From contig JBBCJI010000005.1 of NCBI GenBank assembly GCA_037190845.1, forward strand, positions 186,001 to 250,000: DNA of 64,000 bases. The letters are read 5' to 3'. This document shows, in pieces, positions 4,878 through 13,583 of the stretch. Numbering within the stretch: the first letter of the stretch is position 1; every line of letters begins with the position of its first letter. Source of the DNA: JBEBVQ01 sp037190845. GTDB taxonomy: Bacteria > Bacteroidota > Bacteroidia > Chitinophagales > Chitinophagaceae. The notes below the pieces were generated by a model. That model was not told where the DNA came from and did no database searches. It saw nothing but the letters and a program-made list of their open reading frames with translations. The translations under genes and the position numbers were made by a program.

Positions 4878-7715
4878 TTACACTACGATGTTGATCATCC
4901 GCCCTTTCACGTAAATGATCCTTTTCAGAGCCTTTCCTTCCAGCCATTTCTGAACGGTTGCATCGGCGAGTACTGCCTGTTCCACCTGCTCTTGCGTAGT
5001 ATCGGTAGGGAGTTCGAGTTCTGCGCGGGTCTTGCCGTTGATGGCTACGGGGTATTTTTTGCTTTGCTCTGCGATGTACGTTTCTTCAACTGCAGGGAAC
5101 ACCGCATCCAGCACGCTGGTTTCGTATCCTAACTGATGCCACAATTCTTCTGCCAGATGAGGCGCAAAAGGGGCGATCAATATCGTTAAAGGTTCCAGTA
5201 CTGCATGTTTATGACAGTTCAGAGCGGTCAATTCATTCACACAGATCATAAACTGGCTGATGGCTGTATTGAACGCAAAGCGCTCAATATCCTCGCCGGT
5301 TTTTTTGATGGTCTTATGTATGGAGCGGAGCTCCTCTGCCGAAGGTTCGTCATTGGTCACCTGCCAGCCCTGCTGCACATCGTAATACAGGCGCCAGAGC
5401 TTTTTCAGGAAGCGGTGTACGCCTTCGATACCTTTGGTGTCCCAGGGTTTGCTCACGTCTATCGGGCCGAGGAACATCTCGTACATACGAAAGGTATCCG
5501 CACCGTATTGTGCTACAATGTCGTCGGGATTGACGACGTTGTATTTGGATTTGGACATTTTCTCCACTTCTGCGGTACAGATGTATTGCCCGTCAGGCTC
5601 CGGGATAAATTGAGCCGTGGCAAATTCCGGCTTCCATTGTTTAAATCCTTCGATGTTTAATGCTACACCATCCACAAGGCTGACATCTACATGCAGCTTG
5701 TCGAAATTGTTTTCAAGCGCCTGTTTACCGGTGTTGATGTTATTACGTTCCAGGAAAGCCGTGCGTTGCTCCTGCGAGACAAAGACATTCCGGTCGTTTT
5801 TGTAGCGATATACAAAGCGTGAGCTGCCCTGTATCATTCCCTGGTTTACCAGCTTTTTAAACGGTTCATCGAAGGAAAGATGTCCGAGGTCGTACAGCAC
5901 CTTTGTCCACATACGGCTGTACAGCAGGTGGCCGACGGCATGCTCCGTACCGCCCACATAGAGATCTACCTGCTGCCAGTAATCCGTGGCCGCACGGCCT
6001 GCAAACGCTGTATCATTGTGTGGATCCATATATCGCAGGAAGTACCAGCTACTGCCGGCATAACCCGGCATGGTATTCGTTTCGCGCGGGCCGGCAGGGG
6101 TATCTACCCACTCGCTGATGTTGGCCAGTGGCCCTTGTCCTTCGGGACCGGGACGGTAGCTGTCTACTTCGGGTAATGTCACCGGAAGCGTGCGCAGGTC
6201 GTCCGGGATGTTGAGTTCCGGCTCATCAATTGTATAAGGTATATTGTCCTGGTAGATGATCGGGAACGGCTCACCCCAGTAGCGTTGGCGGCTAAATCCT
6301 GCGTCGCGCAACTTGTAGTTTACTTTGCGGACGCCGATGCCCGCTTCTTCGATCGCTTTGATGGCGGCTTCTGAAGCAACAGATATTTCCAGTCCGTTCA
6401 GGAAATCGCTGTTGGTAAGTGTCCCTTGTTTGTCGCTATAAGCGTTTTCTCCATTGTAATGATCACCGAAGATATTCGTGACAAGGATGTTGAAATGTTT
6501 GGCGAAAGCGTGATCGCGGTCATCGCCTGCTGGCACAGCCATGATAGCGCCGGTGCCGTAACCTGCGAGTACATACTCGGATATCCATACCGGTATTTGT
6601 TTTCCGGAGAATGGGTGTATGGCATAAGCGCCGGTGAAGCAACCGGTAACCTGTTTTACTTCGCTTATCCGCTCGCGTTCGGAACGGCTTTGTACATAGG
6701 TCTGATATTGTGTTACGGCTTCCTGCTGCTCCCGTGTGGTGATCGCCGGTACCAGCTCATGCTCCGGCGCGAGTACCATAAAGTCTACACCGAAAATGGT
6801 GTCCGGCCGGGTTGTAAAAACTTCGATCGCATGTTCGTTTGCTAAAGCAAAACGTACCTGTGCACCGTTGCTTTTGCCGATCCAGTTGCGCTGCATTTCC
6901 TTCATGGCATCGCTCCAGTCGAGGGTGTCGAGTGCACCCAGCAAGCGGTCGGCGTATTCGGTAATGCGGAGGAACCACTGGTTCATTTTCTTCTTCACCA
7001 CAGGGAAGCCGCCGCGTTCGGACACACCATTGACCACTTCATCATTGGCGAGTACTGTACCCAGCCCTTCGCACCACCATACTTCAGCGTGGCTGAGGTA
7101 AGCCAGGCGGTACTTCATCAGGATAGCGCGTTGTTCATGAGCAGGAAAGCTTTGCCATGCCGCAGCATTAAACACAGGTTGGTCTGCTTCGGGACAGAGA
7201 ATATTTTGATTTCCTTCTGCGGAGAAGATCGCAATCAGCTCTTTTATGGGACGGGCTTTCTGCTGCTGCCGGTCATACCAGCTATGGAAGAGCTGCAGGA
7301 AGATCCATTGTGTCCACTTATAATAGCGTGGATCTGAAGTGCGCACTTCACGGCTCCAGTCGTAGCAGAAGCCGATTTTATCTAATTGTTCCCGGTAGCG
7401 GGTAATGTTTTCCTTTGTAGTGACAGCAGGATGCTGCCCGGTTTCCAGCGCATATTGCTCGGCGGGCAGGCCGAAAGCGTCGTACCCCATCGGGTGAAGC
7501 ACATTATAGCCTTTCAATCTTTTATAACGTGCATAGATATCAGAGGCAATATACCCGAGCGGATGACCTACATGCAGGCCCGCGCCACTGGGGTAGGGGA
7601 ACATGTCAAGAATATAGCATTTAGGCTTATCGCTGTTATTGCTTATTTTATAGATCTCTTTCTCGTTCCAATATTTTTTCCATTGCTGCTCAATGGACTG
7701 AAAATTATATTCCAT
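4878..7715 (-). CDS. leuS: Leucyl-tRNA synthetase
   Basis: 945 residues, a class I aminoacyl-tRNA synthetase charging tRNA-Leu in the cytoplasm. The HIGH-type motif is HVGH at residues 48-51 in PYPSGAGLHVGH, the KMSKS loop is at 719-723 (EKMSKSKYNVV), and the CP1 editing domain with TTRPDTIFGVDF lies between. A stretch at about residues 145-200 with no counterpart in the short bacterial forms looks like a lineage insertion common in Bacteroidota enzymes. The ATG at 7715 is followed by the expected EYNFQSIEQQWKKYW start. It is monocistronic, with its own -7 box upstream and a hairpin downstream. Confidence 0.98.
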   Translation of the reverse strand: MEYNFQSIEQQWKKYWNEKEIYKISNNSDKPKCYILDMFPYPSGAGLHVGHPLGYIASDIYARYKRLKGYNVLHPMGYDAFGLPAEQYALETGQHPAVTTKENITRYREQLDKIGFCYDWSREVRTSDPRYYKWTQWIFLQLFHSWYDRQQQKARPIKELIAIFSAEGNQNILCPEADQPVFNAAAWQSFPAHEQRAILMKYRLAYLSHAEVWWCEGLGTVLANDEVVNGVSERGGFPVVKKKMNQWFLRITEYADRLLGALDTLDWSDAMKEMQRNWIGKSNGAQVRFALANEHAIEVFTTRPDTIFGVDFMVLAPEHELVPAITTREQQEAVTQYQTYVQSRSERERISEVKQVTGCFTGAYAIHPFSGKQIPVWISEYVLAGYGTGAIMAVPAGDDRDHAFAKHFNILVTNIFGDHYNGENAYSDKQGTLTNSDFLNGLEISVASEAAIKAIEEAGIGVRKVNYKLRDAGFSRQRYWGEPFPIIYQDNIPYTIDEPELNIPDDLRTLPVTLPEVDSYRPGPEGQGPLANISEWVDTPAGPRETNTMPGYAGSSWYFLRYMDPHNDTAFAGRAATDYWQQVDLYVGGTEHAVGHLLYSRMWTKVLYDLGHLSFDEPFKKLVNQGMIQGSSRFVYRYKNDRNVFVSQEQRTAFLERNNINTGKQALENNFDKLHVDVSLVDGVALNIEGFKQWKPEFATAQFIPEPDGQYICTAEVEKMSKSKYNVVNPDDIVAQYGADTFRMYEMFLGPIDVSKPWDTKGIEGVHRFLKKLWRLYYDVQQGWQVTNDEPSAEELRSIHKTIKKTGEDIERFAFNTAISQFMICVNELTALNCHKHAVLEPLTILIAPFAPHLAEELWHQLGYETSVLDAVFPAVEETYIAEQSKKYPVAINGKTRAELELPTDTTQEQVEQAVLADATVQKWLEGKALKRIIYVKGRMINIVV

Positions 7716-7737
7716 GTATACCGTACGGATTGGGCTG

Positions 7738-7745
7738 CAAAAGTA
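7738..7745 (-). promoter_or_regulatory. leuS -7 promoter element
   Basis: Minus-strand TACTTTTG followed by CAGCC, a perfect TAnnTTTG box 22 bases before the leuS ATG. The same TACTTTTGCAG string precedes alaS at 62840, as expected for housekeeping promoters of this phylum. Confidence 0.65.
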
Positions 7746-7897
7746 CGAAAGGCAGGGAGGATTAGGATAGGAATCAGTTTCCGGTATGTTTTCATTGCTT
7801 TTCTGACAAATTTATTATAAATATAATTATATAAAATCTACTATAAGGGAAAAAGTCACGGGTGATCAGAAAATAAAAAGACCTTATTATCCTTTTT

Positions 7898-7942
7898 TAT
7901 GACAAAAGTCATATTTTATTTCATAATACTATCGGACTTTTG
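7898..7942 (+). promoter_or_regulatory. nos operon promoter with Crp/Fnr/HcpR-type dyad
   Basis: TATGAC-AAAA-GTCATA (7898-7913) is a perfect 6-4-6 dyad of the TGAC-N4-GTCA kind bound by DNR/HcpR-type Crp/Fnr proteins. A -7-like box GACTTTTG (7935-7942) lies with its middle 33 bp from the dyad centre, giving an activator site at about -42. The same 33-bp spacing is seen at 591-642 and 1592-1643. Confidence 0.6.
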
Positions 7943-8045
7943 ATTTGTAAATAAATGGATGAATTAATCAGCTAATTCACTAATAAATCATCCGCTATAA
8001 ATCAGTTAATTAAATGTAGATCATTCGCTAACAAAATTCATTCTT

Positions 8046-8531
8046 ATGAACATCAAACATCTTGCTTTAGTAGCCATCGCAACAGGAATTTTTATCTTAT
8101 CTGCCTGTGGCGGTAATCCAACCGAAAAAACCGCAACGAATGAAGGAACTGCTCAACCTGCCAATGCAGCAACTGTCAAAAAAACTACAGAGGAAAAAGG
8201 CATCGGCAAGTATACACATGTAGAGCTGACACATCCGCTGGACGCCGGACTGGTATCATCCGGGCAGCGGGTATACGATGTGAAATGCGCTTCATGTCAT
8301 AAGACCACTGATGAAAAGCTGGTAGGTCCCGGCTGGAAGGGCGTAACAAAGAGAAGAACCCCGGAGTGGATCATGAACTTCATAACCAATGTAGACGAAA
8401 TGCTCGACAGAGACCCGGCCTCGCAGGCTATGCTGGAAGAATGCCTGGTACGTATGCCCAACCAGAATTTAAGCGATGAAGAAGCAAGGGCTTCACTTGA
8501 ATTTATGCGCCAGGTGGACGGTGAAAACTAA
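8046..8531 (+). CDS. c-type cytochrome lipoprotein of the nos operon
   Basis: 161 residues. A lipoprotein signal peptide ends at the lipobox LSAC with the modified cysteine at 21, followed by a low-complexity linker of about 40 residues. One heme c site CASCH is at residues 81-85, with a likely methionine ligand at 137 (VRMPNQ). It should sit anchored in the cell envelope and pass electrons to NosZ. It is the first gene of the nos operon, 32 bp upstream of nosZ. Clade II nos clusters in Bacteroidota usually carry such monoheme cytochromes in place of the NosR/NosX flavoprotein system, which is absent here. Confidence 0.92.
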   Translation: MNIKHLALVAIATGIFILSACGGNPTEKTATNEGTAQPANAATVKKTTEEKGIGKYTHVELTHPLDAGLVSSGQRVYDVKCASCHKTTDEKLVGPGWKGVTKRRTPEWIMNFITNVDEMLDRDPASQAMLEECLVRMPNQNLSDEEARASLEFMRQVDGEN

Positions 8532-8563
8532 AGAAATTATTCCCCTTATTAAATACCATAATT

Positions 8564-10543
8564 ATGAAACAGATCACAATAATATTGGCTTGCTTTGGTA
8601 CAATCGCCCTGCTTCCGGGTTGTAAGATGAAGACAACGGAAGCGGTCGTCGGTGGTGATGCCGCTTCGAAGGTATATGTAGCGCCGGGGAAATACGATGA
8701 GTTCTACAACTTCGTATCCGGTGGATTCAGCGGCCAGGTTTCCGTTTACGGGCTTCCTTCCGGCCGTCTGCTTAAAGTAATCCCGGTTTTCTCCCAGAAT
8801 CCGGAAAACGGTTATGGATACAGCGAGGAAACAAAGCCTATGCTGCAGACTTCCTTTGGGTATGTTCCCTGGGATGATCAGCATCACCTGGCCTTATCAC
8901 AGACAAACGGTGAGCACGACGGGCGCTGGATATTCGCCAATGCCAATAACACGCCGCGTGTAGGCCGTATTGACCTGAAGACGTTTAAGACGGTTGAAGT
9001 ACTGGAGATCCCCAACAGCGGCGGTAATCACTCTTCGCCCTTCCTTACGGAGCATACGGAATATGTGATTGCCGGTACACGCTTTTCCGTACCGGTAGGC
9101 AATCAGGAAGTTCCGATTACCAACGAATCTTATAAAGCAAACTTCAGGAGCACTGCTTCATTTATAGGCATCGACCAGGCTACAGGCCATATGAATATCA
9201 GTTTTCAGGTGGTGCTGCCAGGTATGAACCTTGATCTTAGCCGTGCGGGCAAGGGGCCGTCTCATGACTGGTTTTTCTTCTCCACCTATAATACGGAACA
9301 GGCAAGCACTTTGCTGGAAGTAAATGCATCTAAAAATGACAAGGATTTTATTGTTGCCGTTAATTGGAAAAAAGCAGAAGAATATGCAAAGGCGGGCAAG
9401 GGCAGGAAGATGGCAACGGAATACTACCACAATATACTGAACGAAGAGACCCATACAGCCACTTCAGAGATAATCAGGGAAGTACTGATGCTGGATCCTA
9501 ATGAGCATAAGGACTTTGTTTACCTGATCCCCTGCCCGAAATCTCCTCACGGGTGCGACGTGGATCCCAGCGGTGAATACATCATCGGCAGCGGTAAGCT
9601 GGCAGCGCTTATTCCGGTATTCTCCTTTCAGAAGTTTACCAAAGCGATTGCCGATAAGGCTTTTGAGGGCGAGTATTACGGGATTCCCGTCATCCGGTAC
9701 GAAGCCGCATTACACGGTGAAGTGCAAAAGCCGGGCCTGGGCCCGTTGCACACAGAATTTGATGGCAAGGGTAACGCTTATACTTCCTTCTTCGTTTCTT
9801 CGGAGATCGTGAAATGGAATATTAAAGACCTGACGGTATTGGATCGTGTACCGACTTATTATTCCATCGGCCATCTGATGGTGCCGGGTGGAGATACAAG
9901 GAAGCCGTATGGAAAATATGTAGTGGCATATAACAAAATAACAAAAGACCGCTACCTCCCTACTGGTCCCGAACTCACACAGAGTGCACAGTTATATTCG
10001 ATCGAGGGGGATAAGATGCAGTTATTGCTCGACTTCCCGACAATAGGGGAACCACACTATGCCCAGGCCATTGCTGCGGATAAGATCAAAGATCAAAGTA
10101 TAAAGATCTATGACATCAATAAGAACAGGCATCCTTATGTATCCATGGGAGAGAAAGAAACGAAAGTGGTGAAGAACGGCAGCCGTGTGGATATCTATAT
10201 GACGGCCATCCGCTCCCACCTGACGCCGGATAATATTGAAGGCGTGCAGGTAGGAGATGAGGTATACTTCCACGTGACCAACCTGGAGCAGGACTGGGAT
10301 ATCCCGCACGGGTTTGCCATCAAACATGCTAATAATGCGGAGCTGTTGATCATGCCCGGCGAAACCAGCACCCTGAAATTTGTGCCGGAACGGGCAGGCG
10401 TATATCCGTTCTACTGTACCGATTTCTGCTCGGCGCTGCACCAGGAAATGAGTGGTTACCTCCGTGTATCTCCGAAAGGAAGTAATGTGCCCCTGAAGTG
10501 GCATACCGGTAAAACCGATGCCGAGATTGCAGCAGCAAAGTAG
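8564..10543 (+). CDS. nosZ: Nitrous-oxide reductase, clade II type
   Basis: 659 residues, reducing N2O to N2 in the periplasm. The N-terminus is a Sec-type lipoprotein signal (lipobox LPGC, cysteine 20) and lacks the twin-arginine motif of clade I enzymes. The CuZ domain is a seven-bladed propeller with histidines at 107-108 (DDQHH) and 118 (GEHDG). The C-terminal cupredoxin domain holds the CuA ligands C618, C622, H626 and M629 in FYCTDFCSALHQEM. All accessory genes needed for copper loading follow. No nitrite or nitric-oxide reductase of standard type is in the window, so this may be a truncated denitrification chain. A hairpin at 10556-10594 follows the stop codon. Confidence 0.98.
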   Translation: MKQITIILACFGTIALLPGCKMKTTEAVVGGDAASKVYVAPGKYDEFYNFVSGGFSGQVSVYGLPSGRLLKVIPVFSQNPENGYGYSEETKPMLQTSFGYVPWDDQHHLALSQTNGEHDGRWIFANANNTPRVGRIDLKTFKTVEVLEIPNSGGNHSSPFLTEHTEYVIAGTRFSVPVGNQEVPITNESYKANFRSTASFIGIDQATGHMNISFQVVLPGMNLDLSRAGKGPSHDWFFFSTYNTEQASTLLEVNASKNDKDFIVAVNWKKAEEYAKAGKGRKMATEYYHNILNEETHTATSEIIREVLMLDPNEHKDFVYLIPCPKSPHGCDVDPSGEYIIGSGKLAALIPVFSFQKFTKAIADKAFEGEYYGIPVIRYEAALHGEVQKPGLGPLHTEFDGKGNAYTSFFVSSEIVKWNIKDLTVLDRVPTYYSIGHLMVPGGDTRKPYGKYVVAYNKITKDRYLPTGPELTQSAQLYSIEGDKMQLLLDFPTIGEPHYAQAIAADKIKDQSIKIYDINKNRHPYVSMGEKETKVVKNGSRVDIYMTAIRSHLTPDNIEGVQVGDEVYFHVTNLEQDWDIPHGFAIKHANNAELLIMPGETSTLKFVPERAGVYPFYCTDFCSALHQEMSGYLRVSPKGSNVPLKWHTGKTDAEIAAAK

Positions 10544-10555
10544 TTTCATACTCAT

Positions 10556-10594
10556 CAATGGCAGTGTGTCTTGTCGGATGATATACTGCCATTG
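10556..10594 (+). other. Hairpin between nosZ and the nosB/nosL gene
   Basis: Perfect 10-bp arms CAATGGCAGT (10556-10565) and ACTGCCATTG (10585-10594) with a 19-nt loop, ending 15 bases before the next start. There is no T-run, so it is more likely an mRNA-stabilising or processing structure that raises nosZ over downstream genes than a terminator. Confidence 0.5.
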
Positions 10595-10609
10595 CTATAT
10601 ATACTTATC

Positions 10610-11620
10610 ATGAAAAAGTTAAGTACGGTAGGACGGATCAGCGTTTTTGTAGTTATAGGTTTTGTTGTGATGCTCTGGTTTTTCCCTATGTGGCGGATTG
10701 ATCTGGTTGCTCCGCAATATCCTGAAGGTATTTTCATGCAGATATGGATCAACGATGTCAAAGGTGATGTAGATATCATCAACGGTCTGAATCATTATAT
10801 CGGGATGAAAACCATTCATAAGGAGGATTTCAAGGAGTTTATCTATCTCCCCATTGCCCTGATGGGCTATTGCGGATTGGGATTACTCGTGTTGTTGTGG
10901 GGCCGGAAGAAAGGGTATTACATATGGGCTGGTATATTCCTCCTTATTGCAGGTATCTCTATGTACGATTTCTGGAAATGGGAATACGACTACGGACACA
11001 ACCTGGATCCGTCAGCGCCGATTAAAGTTCCGGGTATGGCGTATCAGCCGCCGCTTATAGGTTACAAGAAGATGCTCAATTTTGAGGCGTTGTCACAGCC
11101 TGATATCGGCGGGTGGTTTTTTATCTCCGCAGGTATGATCCTGGCAGGCATCTCGTGGTATGAATGGAAACGTTCCGGAAAAAGAAAAAGCATGAAAAGA
11201 AGACCTTATGCTCCGGTGTGTATTTTGCTGTTGTTTCTGATGTCCTGCAGCAGGGGATTTGAACCGGTAGACTATGGAAAAGACGCCTGTGTGCATTGCC
11301 GCATGACCATTGTGGATGAGCGTTTTGCATCGGAGCTGGTAGATGAGAAGGGCAAAGTATTCAAGTTTGATGATCTGAAATGTATGAAGCAGTTCATACA
11401 CGCAAAAGAGAAGAATGGACAGGATAATCTACTTTTTGTCGAAGATTATTTGATGCAGCATGAGGGCGCTATTGATGCCGTCAATGCCGTATACCTGGAA
11501 CATGATTTTTTTGCCAGTCCTATGAGAGGTAACTATGCCGCCTTTACCGATGAGCAGGAAGCGCAGCGTTTTAAAGACAGCCTGGATATACCTTTTTTGA
11601 GCTGGAATGACCTGAAATAA
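10610..11620 (+). CDS. Fusion of NosB-like membrane protein and NosL copper lipoprotein
   Basis: 336 residues from the ATG at 10610; the in-frame start at 10571 lies inside the preceding hairpin and is less likely. Residues 1-190 are a membrane protein with about four helices and the motif WRIDLVAPQYPEG, like the protein that follows nosZ in clade II clusters. Without a stop the frame runs on into MKRRPYAPVC (ATG 11192), which begins a complete lipoprotein signal peptide (lipobox LMSC), followed by NosL with the Cu(I)-binding pair CVHCRM. NosL delivers copper to apo-NosZ. In related clusters these are two genes. Either the fusion is real, with the NosL signal acting as a membrane segment, or NosL is also made from the internal ATG. 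Confidence 0.82.
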   Translation: MKKLSTVGRISVFVVIGFVVMLWFFPMWRIDLVAPQYPEGIFMQIWINDVKGDVDIINGLNHYIGMKTIHKEDFKEFIYLPIALMGYCGLGLLVLLWGRKKGYYIWAGIFLLIAGISMYDFWKWEYDYGHNLDPSAPIKVPGMAYQPPLIGYKKMLNFEALSQPDIGGWFFISAGMILAGISWYEWKRSGKRKSMKRRPYAPVCILLLFLMSCSRGFEPVDYGKDACVHCRMTIVDERFASELVDEKGKVFKFDDLKCMKQFIHAKEKNGQDNLLFVEDYLMQHEGAIDAVNAVYLEHDFFASPMRGNYAAFTDEQEAQRFKDSLDIPFLSWNDLK

Positions 11621-11625
11621 GAGCG

Positions 11626-12858
11626 ATGCATTTAAAATTCCCGATACTATTGATGTTATTCGTTGTGCCGTCTCTGTGGAGTAGTGCAGCAGTCATCAGG
11701 GTAGATCCCGGTAATAATGTGCAGCAGGTGCTGGATCAGGCGCAGGCAGGAGATACGATCCGGATACAAAAAGGATTTTACAGGCAAAGCAATATCGTGG
11801 TGCGGAAAAGACTTGTGATTACCGGTGAATCATACCCCGTTTTTGATGGAGAAAATAAAAACGAGGTTTTCATTATTATTGCCTCGGGAACCCATATCCG
11901 GGGATTGCAGATACAGAATACCGGTCGCAGCAGCCTGAGGGATATGGCTGGTATCAAATTGCAGGATGTGCGTGATGTGCATATCAGAGACTGCAGAATA
12001 TTGAATACTACTTATGGTGTCTATCTGCAGAACAGTTCAGCCTGTACCATTGATAAGAATACCGTCCGGGCTTCTGCCAAAGACGAGTTGCAGTCGGGCA
12101 ATGGCATTCATGCCTGGAAATGCAGCCATCTGATGATCAGCAATAATGCCATATCCGGCCACAGGGACGGTATCTATTTTGAATTTGTTACCGAGTCTAT
12201 GATCAGCAATAATACTTCGTCAGGTAACATTCGCTATGGGCTGCATTTTATGTTTTCGCATGATGATGTCTATCAGTATAATGTGTTTGAAAAAAACGGA
12301 GCCGGTGTTGCGGTGATGTATACCAAAAGAGTGAAGATGCATAGTAATACTTTTTACCGGAACTGGGGAGATGCGGCTTACGGTATTTTACTCAAGGATA
12401 TTACGGACAGTAAAATAGAGTATAACAAATTTGACCGCAATACCGTTGGTATTTTCATGGAGGGCAGCAGCCGTACGCATGTAGCTTATAATGAGTTCAG
12501 TGATAACGGATGGGCAATGCGTATCCAGGCAAGCTGCGACGCAAATGTATTTGAGATGAATAACTTTTCAGGTAATTCATTTGATGTGACTACCAACGGA
12601 ACCATGATGCTCAATACCTTCAGGGCTAATTACTGGGATAAGTATGACGGATATGATCTGGACAGGGACGGGAAGGGCGATGTACCGCATTATCCTGTGA
12701 GCGTCTATGCGGTTATTACAGAAAAGATACCTGCCGCTATGATCCTGTACAGAAGCTTCTTTACCAATATTATGGATCAGGTAGAAAAGATAATGCCCGG
12801 CCTTACGCCCGATCAGTTAAGGGATGATGAACCACGGACAAAGAGGTGGAAATTATGA
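11626..12858 (+). CDS. nosD: NosD, periplasmic copper-maturation beta-helix protein
   Basis: 410 residues. An N-terminal signal peptide (hydrophobic run ending about residue 22, SSAAVIRVD) precedes a right-handed parallel beta helix with many N/G-rich PbH1-type coils (for example GVYLQNSSACTIDKNTVRAS and GIFMEGSSRTHVAYNEFSDN). NosD works with the NosFY transporter to assemble the CuZ sulfide-copper cluster of NosZ. The C-terminus includes the usual NYWDKYDGYDLDRDGKGDVPH block. It starts 6 bp after the nosB/nosL stop and overlaps nosF by 4 bp, so it is translationally coupled. Confidence 0.97.
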   Translation: MHLKFPILLMLFVVPSLWSSAAVIRVDPGNNVQQVLDQAQAGDTIRIQKGFYRQSNIVVRKRLVITGESYPVFDGENKNEVFIIIASGTHIRGLQIQNTGRSSLRDMAGIKLQDVRDVHIRDCRILNTTYGVYLQNSSACTIDKNTVRASAKDELQSGNGIHAWKCSHLMISNNAISGHRDGIYFEFVTESMISNNTSSGNIRYGLHFMFSHDDVYQYNVFEKNGAGVAVMYTKRVKMHSNTFYRNWGDAAYGILLKDITDSKIEYNKFDRNTVGIFMEGSSRTHVAYNEFSDNGWAMRIQASCDANVFEMNNFSGNSFDVTTNGTMMLNTFRANYWDKYDGYDLDRDGKGDVPHYPVSVYAVITEKIPAAMILYRSFFTNIMDQVEKIMPGLTPDQLRDDEPRTKRWKL

Positions 12859-13583
12859 TTGAGATAACGCAGCTTACCAAGTCGTTCGGCAGATTTAAAG
12901 CGCTTGATAATATAAACCTTCAGTTACCGGAGGGACGGGCGATCTCGCTGCTCGGCCCTAACGGATCGGGGAAGACGACTTTGATCAAATCCATACTGGG
13001 TCTGGTGATACCTGAAAAAGGAACGATCAGCATAAATGAGCATGTCATAAAAAAGGACTGGAGCTATCGTGCCGGGATCGGTTATATGCCCCAGATCGGC
13101 CGTTATCCGGACAACATGACCGTGTGGCAGGTGATCAACATGATCCGGGAGATCCGTAAAGATCATACCTCCTGTGATGAGGAACTGATACAGGGATTTG
13201 GCCTGGACAAAATAAAGGATAAGCGAATGCGTAATTTATCCGGCGGAACCCGCCAGAAGGTAAGCGCCAGCCTTGCGTTCCTATTTGCCCCGGATATCTA
13301 TATACTTGATGAGCCGACGGCCGGTCTGGATCCTGTTGCCAGCGAGTTGCTGAAGGACAAGATCATCCGGGAGCGTACTGCCGGTAAACTGGTATTGATT
13401 ACATCGCATGTATTAAGTGATCTGGAAGGAATCGTAAGTCACGTCATTTATCTGCAGGATGGCAGACTTATGCTTTACAAAACAGTAGAAGAGCTGCAGG
13501 CGGCGACCGGCGAGGAGAAACTCAATAAAGTAATCGCGCAGGTAATGAGTAAAGGGTTACCTGCTTCAAGCTATACGTTGTGA
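12855..13583 (+). CDS. nosF: NosF, ABC transporter ATPase
   Basis: 242 residues from the ATG at 12855, which overlaps the nosD stop in ATGA; a GTG start 9 bp earlier is possible. Walker A is GPNGSGKT at 34-41, the signature is LSGGTRQK, Walker B is IYILDEPTAGLDP, and the switch histidine is in ITSHVL. It powers the NosY permease in NosZ maturation, probably moving a sulfur species for the CuZ centre. It overlaps nosY by 4 bp. Confidence 0.96.
   Translation: MIEITQLTKSFGRFKALDNINLQLPEGRAISLLGPNGSGKTTLIKSILGLVIPEKGTISINEHVIKKDWSYRAGIGYMPQIGRYPDNMTVWQVINMIREIRKDHTSCDEELIQGFGLDKIKDKRMRNLSGGTRQKVSASLAFLFAPDIYILDEPTAGLDPVASELLKDKIIRERTAGKLVLITSHVLSDLEGIVSHVIYLQDGRLMLYKTVEELQAATGEEKLNKVIAQVMSKGLPASSYTL

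Larger units (their letters stand above)
7716..8045. other. Divergent intergenic region between leuS and the nos operon
   Basis: 330 AT-rich bases. It holds the leuS -7 box (7738-7745), an A/T tract with a loose inverted repeat AAAAAG / CTTTTT (about 7874-7897), the FNR-like dyad (7898-7913) and the proposed nos -7 box (7935-7942). About 100 bases of leader precede the first nos gene. No small gene was found. Confidence 0.7.
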
